Positions 17,812 through 26,805 of a DNA stretch of 64,000 nucleotides are shown piece after piece. Source of the DNA: Photobacterium alginatilyticum (GTDB lineage: Bacteria > Pseudomonadota > Gammaproteobacteria > Enterobacterales > Vibrionaceae). The stretch is taken from NCBI RefSeq assembly GCF_009910675.1, contig NZ_RSEJ01000002.1, positions 273,923 to 337,922 of the forward strand, given 5' to 3'. Made by a program: the position numbers and the translations under genes. The notes beneath the pieces are model-generated. The model was not told the origin of the DNA, ran no database searches, and worked only from the letters and a program-made list of their open reading frames with translations. How positions within the stretch are numbered: position 1 is the first letter of the stretch; each line of letters starts with the position of its first letter.

Positions 17812-18580
17812 CTTGATCCAGACGCTCCAGATAATTTAGTAGTGTCTTGTAAGCAAAGACACCACGGCAACTGCGGGCATACAAGGACGGTGGCATATGC
17901 TTGATACTGGCATCACGGAACTTGGTATCAATCGGCACCGCCGATGCCCAAATTTGCTCCGGGAACCGTACTTTCAGCTCCTGCAGTGTCTGCAGTGATG
18001 CCCGGGTCCGCTTGTCATACATTGTCGGGACAATGGTTACCCGAAAGCCCGAGGGACGAGATTTTTGCATGATCTGGAGGGTGCGCATCATGCGCTCCAG
18101 CCCTTTCATCGCCAAAAACTCGGTCTGTACCGGGATCAGGATCCTGTCGCTGGCCGCAAGGGCATTGACCATCATCACCCCAAGGATCGGCGGACAGTCA
18201 ATCAGCACATAATCATAGTCATCTGCCAGGCTGTTCAAGGCCTTTTTTAACACCAGCCCCATCCCGCCACGGTTACCCATAACCCGGTCCAGCGTCGCCA
18301 GCGACATATGCGCCGGTATAATATCGATATTCTTGAACTGGGTATTCAAAATTATCGGGCGAACAGTCGCGCGCGTGACATCGGTAAGCTGAAACAAGTC
18401 AAACAGACTGGCAGCTACTGAATCCGCCTCAAAGTTGAGGTAGGTCGTCAGCGACGAGTGGGGATCGGTATCCACCAACAGTACGCGTTTGTTACGCTCA
18501 CTCAGCAACCCGGCAAGCGTTACCGTTGTCGTTGTTTTCCCGACCCCGCCTTTTTGATTGGCGATACTCCAGACGATCAA
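17801..18580 (-). CDS. parC: ParC, ParA-like ATPase for polar placement of chemotaxis arrays
   Basis: 259 residues from TTG at 18580. That start gives the usual Vibrio N-terminus MIVWSIANQKGGVGKTTT and has an AGGGAG ribosome site 6 bases upstream; longer readings run into cheB. The deviant Walker A KGGVGKT (K10 and K15) and the VLIDCPPILG Walker B define a ParA/MinD ATPase. ParC forms a nucleotide-dependent gradient to the old pole and brings CheA/CheW arrays there through ParP. The cheB stop lies inside its ribosome site. Confidence 0.93.
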   Translation of the reverse strand: MIVWSIANQKGGVGKTTTTVTLAGLLSERNKRVLLVDTDPHSSLTTYLNFEADSVAASLFDLFQLTDVTRATVRPIILNTQFKNIDIIPAHMSLATLDRVMGNRGGMGLVLKKALNSLADDYDYVLIDCPPILGVMMVNALAASDRILIPVQTEFLAMKGLERMMRTLQIMQKSRPSGFRVTIVPTMYDKRTRASLQTLQELKVRFPEQIWASAVPIDTKFRDASIKHMPPSLYARSCRGVFAYKTLLNYLERLDQDER

Positions 18581-18590
18581 ATCGAACTCC

Positions 18591-19751
18591 CTATGACAGG
18601 CCGATTTCAACCAGAATGCGCTCGGCAATCCGATCTAGCGGCAGGTCTTCACTGGAGATCCCCGCTTTTGCCACGGCCTGCGGCATCCCGTAGACGACAC
18701 AGCTTTCTTCGTCCTGCGCCCAAATCGTCGAGCCGCTAGATTTCAGCATGCGTGCGCCTTCTCGACCGTCAGCACCCATCCCGGTCAACACCATAGACAG
18801 AACCTTGTCATGATAGATCTTGGCCGCCGAACCGAAAGTAACATCGACGCATGGCTTATAGTTCATTCGCTCGCCGCCATCAATGATCCGCACACGGGCA
18901 GAGCCCGGACGTCCATCCAGCATCATTTGCTGACCGCCGGGAGCCAGGTAGGCCATTCCCGGCTTGAGGGTATCCCCGTCCTCGGCTTCCTTTACCCCAA
19001 TTTTGCACAAATTGTTCAGGCGAGCTGCAAACGCGGCCGTAAAGGTCGCTGGCATGTGCTGAACCAGTACGATCGGATAAGGGAAATTGGCCGGTAACTT
19101 GGTCAATATTTTCTGCAGGGCAACCGGGCCACCTGTCGAGGTACCAATAGCCATCAGCTGATATTTCTTGCCCGAAGACTTAAACCGCGCCATCGGCTTC
19201 GCCGCCACAGGGCGCGCCCCCGGACGTGCCGCTGTCGCAGCCGTTGTCTGAGATGCCGTTGCAGCTGTTCGTCCAAGTGCAGGCTTTTTCAGCTCACGTC
19301 CAGTAGCCGGTGCAGTTGCAGCAGCCGGGCGAACCGAACGGCGCATGAAAACACGTTTTCGTGCCAGCTCGCCAACACGTTTTTGCAACAGGCCAACCGC
19401 CTCGTCACGGTTGCGGGCAATATCTTCAAATTTCTTCGGCAAGAAATCCAACGCACCGGCATCAAGTGCATCCAGTGTCGCCTTCGCACCTTCGTGGGTC
19501 AGCGAAGAGAACATCAGGATCGGGGTCGGTGCGCTTTTCATGATTTCGCGCACGGCAGTAATACCGTCCATCACCGGCATCTCAATGTCCATGGTGATGA
19601 CATCAGGCTGAAGCTTGTTAGTCAGTTCTACCGCTTCTTTACCATTGACGGCACTGCCAATCACCTCGAGTCGAGGATCGGAGTTAATTATTTCACTGAC
19701 ACGGCGGCGGAAGAAGCTTGAATCATCCACCACCAATACTTTTACTGCCAT
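18591..19751 (-). CDS. cheB: Chemotaxis response regulator / protein-glutamate methylesterase CheB
   Basis: 386 residues from ATG at 19751 ([16 protein letters not shown]). The receiver domain has its phospho-acceptor Asp55 in [13 protein letters not shown]. An Ala/Arg/Pro-rich linker (about 150-195) leads to a C-terminal methylesterase with [12 protein letters not shown] (catalytic Ser), [10 protein letters not shown] (catalytic His) and the MGADGREGA segment. It demethylates and deamidates receptor glutamates for adaptation, opposing CheR, whose 3' end is at 63800. A hairpin and a copy of the 12-mer CAAACTGAACAA precede it. Confidence 0.97.
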   Translation of the reverse strand: MAVKVLVVDDSSFFRRRVSEIINSDPRLEVIGSAVNGKEAVELTNKLQPDVITMDIEMPVMDGITAVREIMKSAPTPILMFSSLTHEGAKATLDALDAGALDFLPKKFEDIARNRDEAVGLLQKRVGELARKRVFMRRSVRPAAATAPATGRELKKPALGRTAATASQTTAATAARPGARPVAAKPMARFKSSGKKYQLMAIGTSTGGPVALQKILTKLPANFPYPIVLVQHMPATFTAAFAARLNNLCKIGVKEAEDGDTLKPGMAYLAPGGQQMMLDGRPGSARVRIIDGGERMNYKPCVDVTFGSAAKIYHDKVLSMVLTGMGADGREGARMLKSSGSTIWAQDEESCVVYGMPQAVAKAGISSEDLPLDRIAERILVEIGLS

Positions 19752-19865
19752 GTTGTCTTTATCCCGTATATATGAGTTATCCAGCCTATCTAACAAACTG
19801 AACAATTATCTGGCACAGGCAAGCCCGACAGGTTAACAGAACCAGATAATAATTTAATTTGCTAT

Positions 19866-19885
19866 TTAGGGGCTTACGCCCCTAA
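19866..19885 (-). terminator. Hairpin between cheA and cheB, possible attenuator
   Basis: An 8-bp perfect stem TTAGGGGC/GCCCCTAA with a 4-base loop (19874-19877), 38 bp after the cheA stop. On the minus strand it is followed by AAATAGCAAATT rather than a T run. It may reduce rather than stop read-through into cheB. Confidence 0.45.
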
Positions 19886-19923
19886 TTTAGTTGTCGCTCT
19901 GGTGTTGAGTGAACGGCCTGGCC

Positions 19924-22251
19924 TTATCGGCCGGCATAGTGTTTTAGCAGGTTTGGCACGTCAAGGATCAGGGCAATATGACCATCGCTGGTAATGGTTG
20001 CACCAGCCATACCCGGTGTACCCTGAAGCAGCTCATCAAGCGGCTTGATCACGACCTCTTCCTGACCAATCAAGGTATCGACCACAAAACCAATACGCTG
20101 GTGACCAATTTGAACAATCACCACATGGCCATGGTCACGCTCACGCTGCGGCAGGCCGACAGCTGACAACCAGTCTTGCAGGTAGAACAGTGGGATAGCC
20201 TTCTCACGGACAATGATCGTCAGCTGACCGTCAACATTGTTTGTCTTGCGCAGATCAAGATGGAAAATCTCGTTCACGCTTGCCAACGGCAGGGCAAATG
20301 GCTGTTCAGCCACACCCACCATCAGGGTCGGCAGGATAGCCAGCGTCAACGGTACCTTGATATCAATACGGGTACCCTTGCCCAGCGCCGAATCAATACT
20401 GATTGAGCCATTAAGCTGACTGATCCCGGTCTTAACCACATCCATGCCCACACCACGACCGGAGATATCAGAGATCTCTTTTTTAGTCGAGAAGCCTGGC
20501 GCAAAAATCAGGTTATAACACTCGGAATCTGTAAGACGTGAAGCTGCATCAGCGTCCATTACACCACGGTCAACGGCGATGTTACGCAGTTTATCCGGAT
20601 CCATACCGCCGCCATCATCCTCGATGGTCAGCAGAATGTGGTCGCCTTCCTGTGAGGCAGACAGCAGTACGGTACCAAGACGCGGCTTGCCGGCTTTTTC
20701 ACGGGCATCCGGCATTTCGATACCATGGTCAACCGAGTTACGGACCAAGTGAACCAGCGGATCGGCCAGCGCTTCAACCAGGTTCTTATCCAGATCGGTT
20801 TCTTCACCGCGCATTTCCAGCACGATTTCTTTTTTCAGGCTACGCGCCAAGTCACGAACAACCCGAGGGAAGCGGCCAAACACTTTCTTGATTGGCTGCA
20901 TACGGGTTTTCATCACCGCGCCCTGCAAATCGGCAGTCACGACATCCAGGTTGGATACGGCCTTGGACATTTCCTCATCATTGGTATTAAGGCCCAGGCT
21001 AACCAGACGGTTACGGACCAGTACTAATTCACCCACCATGTTCATGATGGTATCCAGGGTCGAGGTATCAACACGGACTGTCGCTTCGGCGGCCGGTTTG
21101 CCTTTATCCTTGGCTGCAGCAACAGCTTTCGGCTTTCTTTCCGCCACAGGTTTAGGTGCCGGAGCTGGTGCACTGGCTACAGGAGCCGGTGCTGCTGGTG
21201 CCGCAGGGGCTGCAGCAGGAGCCGCTGGCGCGACAGGCACTTCAGGGCTTGCCGGTTTAGAAACATCTGCCAGCATATCAGCCACCGGGCGAGTTGCCAT
21301 CTCCAACTCTTCTGCCGATGGGCCTTTACCTGAGCCATGCAGCTCATCAAGCAAACGCTCGAACTCATCGTCAGTCATCAGGTCATCATCACCCGAGCTG
21401 GCACCGGTGTCACTAGGTACCGTCGAGGCCGCTACCGGTGCGGCTGGAACCGGTGTAGCAACAACCACGCTGTCAGTATTACCCGGGCCTTTGCCAGCAC
21501 CGTGCAGTTCGTCCAGCAGACGCTCGAACTCATCATCGGTGATATCACCTGACTCAGACTGAATCTGATTCACAACAACTGCATTGCCTGCTTGTGGCGC
21601 AGGTGCCGATGCTGGGGTTGGCGCTGGTGTTGCAGAAGAGGCTGAAGGGCCACTGCCAGCACCATGAAGCTCATCAAGTAGACGATCAAATTCATCCTGC
21701 GTCATGTCATCAACCGTATCACCGGCAATTGCCGATGATGGGGTAGCAGGCTGCGCCGCTACTGGTTCAACTACCGGGCTTGGTGCCACAGGCTCAGGAA
21801 CCACAACCGGCTCTGGCTCTGCAACCGGCGCAGCGGCGGCAGGAGCGAGTTCTTCTGCTGTCGGCGGCTGGCTGTAGCGGTGAAGCGCATCAAGCAGGCT
21901 CTGCTCAGCGGGAACAAGCGGCTCTCGCTCCTGCACCAAGCCAAACATTTCGTTGATGGTATCCAACGCCTCAAGAATCACATCCATTAATTCAGGTGTA
22001 ACGCTTCGCTTGCCGGTTCTCAGCAAGTCAAAGATATTCTCTGCACCGTGGCATGCATCCACCAACTCAGTCAAAGAGAGGAAACCTGCGCCACCCTTAA
22101 CGGTGTGAAAGCCACGGAAAATCGCATTGAGCAGCTCTGAATCTTCAGGGCTACGCTCAAGCTCAACCAGCTGCTCAGACAGCAACTCAAGAATTTCTCC
22201 TGCTTCAATCAAAAAGTCTTGCAGGATGTCTTCGTCTAAATCAAAGCTCAT
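19924..22251 (-). CDS. cheA: Chemotaxis histidine kinase CheA
   Basis: 775 residues, longer than E. coli CheA (654). The P1 phosphotransfer domain has His49 in FRGFHTVKGGAG. Residues about 130-390 are a Pro/Ala-rich linker replacing a recognisable P2 domain and holding three copies of an acidic EFERLLDELHGAGKGP-like motif (about 187-202, 241-256, 296-311). Dimerisation, ATPase (N box LVRNSVDHGIE; G boxes DDGGGMDPDKL and GRGVGMDVVK) and the CheW-like P5 domain follow. In Vibrio this linker is the localisation and inheritance domain bound by ParP. It is between cheZ (9 bp) and cheB. Confidence 0.97.
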   Translation of the reverse strand: MSFDLDEDILQDFLIEAGEILELLSEQLVELERSPEDSELLNAIFRGFHTVKGGAGFLSLTELVDACHGAENIFDLLRTGKRSVTPELMDVILEALDTINEMFGLVQEREPLVPAEQSLLDALHRYSQPPTAEELAPAAAAPVAEPEPVVVPEPVAPSPVVEPVAAQPATPSSAIAGDTVDDMTQDEFDRLLDELHGAGSGPSASSATPAPTPASAPAPQAGNAVVVNQIQSESGDITDDEFERLLDELHGAGKGPGNTDSVVVATPVPAAPVAASTVPSDTGASSGDDDLMTDDEFERLLDELHGSGKGPSAEELEMATRPVADMLADVSKPASPEVPVAPAAPAAAPAAPAAPAPVASAPAPAPKPVAERKPKAVAAAKDKGKPAAEATVRVDTSTLDTIMNMVGELVLVRNRLVSLGLNTNDEEMSKAVSNLDVVTADLQGAVMKTRMQPIKKVFGRFPRVVRDLARSLKKEIVLEMRGEETDLDKNLVEALADPLVHLVRNSVDHGIEMPDAREKAGKPRLGTVLLSASQEGDHILLTIEDDGGGMDPDKLRNIAVDRGVMDADAASRLTDSECYNLIFAPGFSTKKEISDISGRGVGMDVVKTGISQLNGSISIDSALGKGTRIDIKVPLTLAILPTLMVGVAEQPFALPLASVNEIFHLDLRKTNNVDGQLTIIVREKAIPLFYLQDWLSAVGLPQRERDHGHVVIVQIGHQRIGFVVDTLIGQEEVVIKPLDELLQGTPGMAGATITSDGHIALILDVPNLLKHYAGR

Positions 22252-22260
22252 ATATTTCCC

Positions 22261-22980
22261 CTAAAATCCAAGACTAGACAGCAAGTCGTCAACATCATCC
22301 TGTGAGGACATGACATTTTCACGTTCTTCTGTGTTGACAATTGGCCCCTCGGGAGTAAGCACACAGGCTTCTGTAAGGGCTTCAGGTCTGTCTTCTTGTT
22401 CCATGCCAAAGGCTTTAAGGATTTCGACTAATTGATCTTCCACTTCGTGCACCAATTCGATGACACGACGTATTATCTGTCCGGTGAGATCCTGAAAGTC
22501 TTGAGCCATTAAAATTTCTGTCAAATGGCTACGAAGCGCATTGTTGTCACTTTCAACCTGTACCAACAAGCTGTCAATTTCATGGCATAGTAACTTAAAT
22601 TCATTAAGCGCAATCTGCCCGCCCATGAGACGCTTCCACTGAGGATGAACCTGACTCAGAGAGTCATTCAGCCTATCGGCAAGCGGTTCGATACTATCGA
22701 TCGCATCCATGGTTTTATTGGCAGCAGATTCCGTTTTATCAATCACATATGACAAACGGTCACGGGCGTCAGGAATTTCGTTCTTCGCTAAATCATTAAG
22801 ACGGGGATCAAGACGAAAATTTGCCAGTGAATCATGCAATTGGCGAGTCAACTTACCCACTTCTGCATAGACAGGATCACGGCTGTCGGAGACAAGCCCC
22901 TGTACAAGCGTGTTTGCTTCGTCCTGTTTCCCATCTTCAAGCAGGCTGACAAGCTGCTTAGCCTGATCGAGTGAAATCAT
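22261..22980 (-). CDS. cheZ: CheY-P phosphatase CheZ
   Basis: A 239-residue, largely helical protein. The catalytic segment AQDFQDLTGQIIRRVIELV (around residues 159-177; Gln and Asp needed for CheY-P hydrolysis) and the extreme C-terminal CheY-binding helix ending in DDVDDLLSSLGF are both visible. It ends the tumble/reverse signal. It sits 36 bp after cheY and 9 bp before cheA. Confidence 0.96.
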   Translation of the reverse strand: MISLDQAKQLVSLLEDGKQDEANTLVQGLVSDSRDPVYAEVGKLTRQLHDSLANFRLDPRLNDLAKNEIPDARDRLSYVIDKTESAANKTMDAIDSIEPLADRLNDSLSQVHPQWKRLMGGQIALNEFKLLCHEIDSLLVQVESDNNALRSHLTEILMAQDFQDLTGQIIRRVIELVHEVEDQLVEILKAFGMEQEDRPEALTEACVLTPEGPIVNTEERENVMSSQDDVDDLLSSLGF

Positions 22981-23016
22981 TATGGTTATTACCCTTTTAG
23001 CGCCTGACGATTGTAA

Positions 23017-23400
23017 TTACTGCATACGCTCGAAGATTTTATCTAACTTCTCTTTCAACGTAGCTGCCGTAAATGGCTTAACGATATAACCGTTAACACC
23101 TGCCTGCGCAGCTTCGATAATCTGCTCGCGTTTTGCTTCAGCGGTGATCATCAGTACCGGAAGGTGCTTCAGTTCATCATCAGCACGAATGTGCTTAAGC
23201 AAATCAATCCCTTGCATACCAGGCATGTTCCAGTCTGTTACAACGAAATCAAACCCGCCTTTTTTCAGCATAGGTAGCGCAGTCAATCCATCATCCGCCT
23301 CCTGGGTATTGTTAAAACCTAGGTCACGTAGCAAATTTTTAACGATACGGCGCATTGTTGAGAAGTCATCAACAATGAGGATTTTCATGTTTTTATTCAA
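23017..23400 (-). CDS. cheY: Chemotaxis response regulator CheY
   Basis: 127 residues from TTG at 23400, chosen because GGAGG lies 5 bases upstream. GTG at 23412 would give the longer N-terminus seen in some Vibrio CheY, and ATG at 23388 the core protein only. It is a single receiver domain with the DD pair (residues 11-12), phospho-acceptor Asp56 in [13 protein letters not shown], conserved Thr in MITAEAK, and Lys in VKPFTAA. Phosphorylated by CheA, it binds FliM to change motor direction. This is the flagellar CheY (CheY3 type of Vibrio). Confidence 0.95.
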   Translation of the reverse strand: MNKNMKILIVDDFSTMRRIVKNLLRDLGFNNTQEADDGLTALPMLKKGGFDFVVTDWNMPGMQGIDLLKHIRADDELKHLPVLMITAEAKREQIIEAAQAGVNGYIVKPFTAATLKEKLDKIFERMQ

Positions 23401-23442
23401 AGTTGCCTCCACTGAGGTCACAGTGTTTTTATCTAATATGTA

Positions 23443-24165
23443 TTAAGCAGTCCAAACCTTGAGCTTGGAACGCAAACGTTGCATCGCCTGACTATGAATC
23501 TGGCAAATACGAGATTCACTGACCCCGATAACAGCACCAATCTCCTTGAGATTGAGCTCCTCATCATAGTAAAGAGACAGGACCAGCGCCTCTCTTTCAG
23601 GCAGTGTTTTTATTGCTTCAGCCAGTGATTGACGGAAATTATCATTCACAACACCCTGAAATGGAAGATTTTCTTCAAGTGCTTCTTCACTTGCAACAGC
23701 ATCTTCCGATACACCCAGGTCATCCATACCAATAAGACGCCCACAATTAACATCATTTAGCGCCTGATGGTACTGTTCGAGTGTCATTTCGAGATGTTCG
23801 GCAATTTCCTGATCATTGGGGTCACGCCCAAACTCTGCTTCCAGGAAAGAAATGGCTTCCGTGATGCGCCGGCTATTTTTATACACCGAGCGCGGAACCC
23901 AGTCTCCACGGCGGATATCATCAAGCATCGCGCCCCGGATCCGGATACCGGCAAAGGTCTCGAAACTTGCACCTTTGCTGGGATCATAATTCTGCTGTGC
24001 TTCCAGGAGGCCTATCATACCAGCCTGAATTAAATCTTCTAATAGAACGTTGGGGGGCAGTCGCCCCATCAGGTGATGAGCAATGCGCTTTACCAATGAC
24101 GAATATCGCTCAATAAAGGCATGCGGACTCTCCTGATAGCGTCCGTATGTCAATGCTTTATTCAC
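23443..24165 (-). CDS. fliA: Flagellar sigma factor FliA (sigma-28)
   Basis: 240 residues from GTG at 24165 (MNKALTYGRY); TTG one codon upstream is possible. Region 2 (ERYSSLVKRIAHHLMGRLP, EDLIQAGMIGLLEA), region 3 and a region 4.2 helix-turn-helix (LNLKEIGAVIGVSESRICQIHSQAMQRL) are visible. It directs RNA polymerase to late flagellar promoters such as that at 50971-50997. It overlaps the end of flhG by 8 bp. Its anti-sigma factor FlgM is not in the window. Confidence 0.96.
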   Translation of the reverse strand: MNKALTYGRYQESPHAFIERYSSLVKRIAHHLMGRLPPNVLLEDLIQAGMIGLLEAQQNYDPSKGASFETFAGIRIRGAMLDDIRRGDWVPRSVYKNSRRITEAISFLEAEFGRDPNDQEIAEHLEMTLEQYHQALNDVNCGRLIGMDDLGVSEDAVASEEALEENLPFQGVVNDNFRQSLAEAIKTLPEREALVLSLYYDEELNLKEIGAVIGVSESRICQIHSQAMQRLRSKLKVWTA

Positions 24166-25057
24166 CAATAGGAGCCTCGTTCGGTGTTGGGGCTGGTGTT
24201 TGCTTTACCAATAACTTCTCAACAAAGAATTCGAGATGCCCACCTGCACTGCTCGGCACCGGCCAGGTCATGGCCTTCGACGCCAGTGACGTCAACGCTA
24301 ATGCCGCCGGACTACGCGGGAAGGCATCAACCACAATTTTCTGACGTTTAACCGACTGGCGAACCCGGTCATCGAGCGGTACACAGGCAACCAGCTCGAG
24401 GTTGGCATTGAGGAACCGCTCCGTCACACGCGTCAGCTTGGCAAACAGTTCCCGCCCCTCGCGGTAACTGCGTACCATATTGGCTACAATCTTGAACCGC
24501 TGAACATCATATTCGCGGCTCAGGATCTTAATCAGCGCATAGGCATCGGTAATCGATGTCGGCTCATCGCACACAACAACCAGTACATCCTGCGCGGCTC
24601 GCGCAAAGCTCAGTACCATATCGGAAATACCGGCTGCGGTATCCACCAGCAGAACATCAATATCATCTTCCAGGCTGCTGAAAGCACGGATCAGCCCCAT
24701 ATGCTGAGCGGCCGTCAGTTCAGCCATGTTCTGGGTACCCGATGCAGCCGGGATGATTTTCACCCCGTACGGCCCCTCGACAATGATATCCTGAAGATCG
24801 CACTGTCCGGCCAGGACATGCGACAGGTTACGGCCTGCACGCAGCCCCAACATGACATCCACGTTGGCAAGGCCGAGGTCGGCATCAAGCACCATCACCC
24901 GCTTGCCCTCGCGGGCCATCGAAATAGCCATGCTCAGGGTCACGTTGGTCTTGCCCACACCGCCTTTACCGCCAGTAACAGTAATGACCTTAGTGGAAGA
25001 TAATTTTGTCATACGGCGCAAACCGCTCGCTTGATCGTACATTGCGTTCTCAATCAT
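24158..25057 (-). CDS. flhG: FlhG (FleN), MinD-like ATPase limiting flagellar number
   Basis: 299 residues. It has the deviant Walker A TGGKGGVGKTNV (K31, K36), the MVLDADLGLANVDVMLG switch region, and LLVDTAAGISD Walker B. In Vibrio, FlhG opposes FlhF and holds the number of polar flagella to one; in relatives it also acts on FlrA/FleQ. The start overlaps the flhF stop by 8 bp. Confidence 0.96.
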   Translation of the reverse strand: MIENAMYDQASGLRRMTKLSSTKVITVTGGKGGVGKTNVTLSMAISMAREGKRVMVLDADLGLANVDVMLGLRAGRNLSHVLAGQCDLQDIIVEGPYGVKIIPAASGTQNMAELTAAQHMGLIRAFSSLEDDIDVLLVDTAAGISDMVLSFARAAQDVLVVVCDEPTSITDAYALIKILSREYDVQRFKIVANMVRSYREGRELFAKLTRVTERFLNANLELVACVPLDDRVRQSVKRQKIVVDAFPRSPAALALTSLASKAMTWPVPSSAGGHLEFFVEKLLVKQTPAPTPNEAPIGE

Positions 25058-26723
25058 AAAAGTCTGCCGCCTGATTATCTGAACTATCGCTACTCCAGAA
25101 ATGAGATTGCTGGCTTAATTCTTGTTCTAGTAATTCGTTTGCACGTGATACCAGGTAATCACCTGTTGCTACTTTAATGTCTTCCGGTACCCGCTGGCCG
25201 TCAGCCAGGTAGGCGATAGGCAGCGCACTCTGAATCGATACACAAATCACCTCACCCAGGCTGAGAGACTCATCCAGCTTGGTCAGGACACAACCTGACA
25301 ACGGGATCCGGCGGAAGTGTTCAATGGTTTCGTGCAGTACGCGCCGCTGTGCCGTCGAAGGCAGCACCAGAAAACTACGAATCTGTGAGCCACTGTTCTG
25401 CATCAGGGTATCAAGCTGCTCAGACAACCGAATATCACGTTGTCCCATCCCTGCAGTATCGAGCAGAACCAGGCGTCTATGCCGTAACTGGTGAAGTATA
25501 TCGGCCAGCTCCTCGGCATCTTTAGCAACTCTTACCGGACAGCCCATAATTCGACCATATGTGGCCAGCTGTTCATGCGCTCCGATACGATAAGTATCTG
25601 TTGTAACAAGGGCGATTTGGTCCGGACCAAAATCCATCGCGGCACGTGCCGCCAACTTGGCGATAGTGGTCGTCTTGCCTACCCCTGTCGGTCCCAGCAA
25701 CGCGACAACACCACCGGTCTCGAGTATACAGTCATCGGTAGTGATGATTTGATCTGACAGCAAATCCAGCAGCGCCGGCCAGGCCTCATTAGCCGGGACG
25801 TCTTCGGGGATGTAACAGGCCAGCTGGTCGGCAAGCTCCGGAGAGAGCCCCATTTTTTCCAACCGCTTGATCATCATTGCCCGCATCGGTTCACGGCGCT
25901 CGACTTCCTGCCACATCAGGCCGGAAAGCTGGTGTTCCAGCAATCGCCGGATCGACGCCATCTCATTGCGCATCGAGTCCATTTCATCATTCGAATGGCT
26001 ACCGGCCTTCGGATCGTGACGACTCGGGTCAAGACGGTTGCCTCCCCGGCCATAATCCTGTTTCTGCGATTGCGGGCGACGGTAGTCGCCAATATCCAGC
26101 GCATGCTTTGGCTGACGCTGCGCTCCCATACCGCGCGAGGAGCCGTTAAGCCCGGTTTGCTGGCGACGTTCCGTACGCGGATCCTGACCGAACTCTTGCC
26201 GGCGACCGGAACCAAATCCGGATTCCTGCGGCGAATAATTGCCGTTTTGCGGGGCACGGTTTTGCGCCGGACGTCGATCGGCCGGCGCAGAGCGCGGACG
26301 CATTCCTGAACGATCCGGCTCATCATAGCCGCGTTCGGAGCCATTGCCATGGTGCTTGGACTGGCGTTTAAGCAGCGCCGACAGCGAATCCACCTCTGTT
26401 TCAGCAGGCTCGTCGTCTGGCTTGCTGTCACCGGTGTAGTTCTGCAATACATTGGCAAACCGACTTGCCGCCGACTGCTTCAGCTGTACCTTGTCATCTG
26501 CCAACTTGCGTTTGGCCTGACCCAGTCGCTCAGCCAGGGCATCACGTGTCGCCTGTGACGTCTTAGGCGGCTCGTTGGCAACGTCAGTATCCACGGCAGC
26601 AACAATCTCGACTCCGCCGGTCACTTTTTTATTGGACATGATCACCGCATCAGCCCCGAGCTCTTCTTTCACTTGGCTCAGCGCAGTTCGCATATCTTTG
26701 GCAAAAAATCGCTTAATTTTCAA
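25050..26723 (-). CDS. flhF: FlhF, SRP-like GTPase marking the flagellar pole
   Basis: 557 residues, somewhat longer than most Vibrio FlhF. The N-terminal B domain starts MKIKRFFAKDMRTALSQVKEELG. A low-complexity Arg/Asn/Gln/Gly linker follows (about 120-250), then the NG GTPase domain with LLGPTGVGKTTTIAKLA (G1), TTDTYRIGAHEQL, LLDTAGMGQRD (G3) and LTKLDESLSLG (G4). FlhF recruits the first basal-body proteins to one pole. Extra length is in the linker. Confidence 0.96.
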   Translation of the reverse strand: MKIKRFFAKDMRTALSQVKEELGADAVIMSNKKVTGGVEIVAAVDTDVANEPPKTSQATRDALAERLGQAKRKLADDKVQLKQSAASRFANVLQNYTGDSKPDDEPAETEVDSLSALLKRQSKHHGNGSERGYDEPDRSGMRPRSAPADRRPAQNRAPQNGNYSPQESGFGSGRRQEFGQDPRTERRQQTGLNGSSRGMGAQRQPKHALDIGDYRRPQSQKQDYGRGGNRLDPSRHDPKAGSHSNDEMDSMRNEMASIRRLLEHQLSGLMWQEVERREPMRAMMIKRLEKMGLSPELADQLACYIPEDVPANEAWPALLDLLSDQIITTDDCILETGGVVALLGPTGVGKTTTIAKLAARAAMDFGPDQIALVTTDTYRIGAHEQLATYGRIMGCPVRVAKDAEELADILHQLRHRRLVLLDTAGMGQRDIRLSEQLDTLMQNSGSQIRSFLVLPSTAQRRVLHETIEHFRRIPLSGCVLTKLDESLSLGEVICVSIQSALPIAYLADGQRVPEDIKVATGDYLVSRANELLEQELSQQSHFWSSDSSDNQAADFYD

Positions 26724-26805
26724 TCTTGTCTTCCCGTCTAATCACGCTATTGCTTACGGCATCTGTCACGCCAAGCCAGCCATTCGGTATTGCATCCATC
26801 CCGTC

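Noticed and set aside
20888..21562. A 224-codon plus-strand open frame rich in Ala, Gly, Thr and Ser
   Set aside because: It is the antisense reading of the Pro/Ala-rich cheA linker; it has no ribosome site and no recognisable domain.
21319..21700. The repeated CheA motif as a possible assembly or sequencing artefact
   Set aside because: The three copies differ at several bases and are separated by different linker sequences, so they are genuine diverged repeats.
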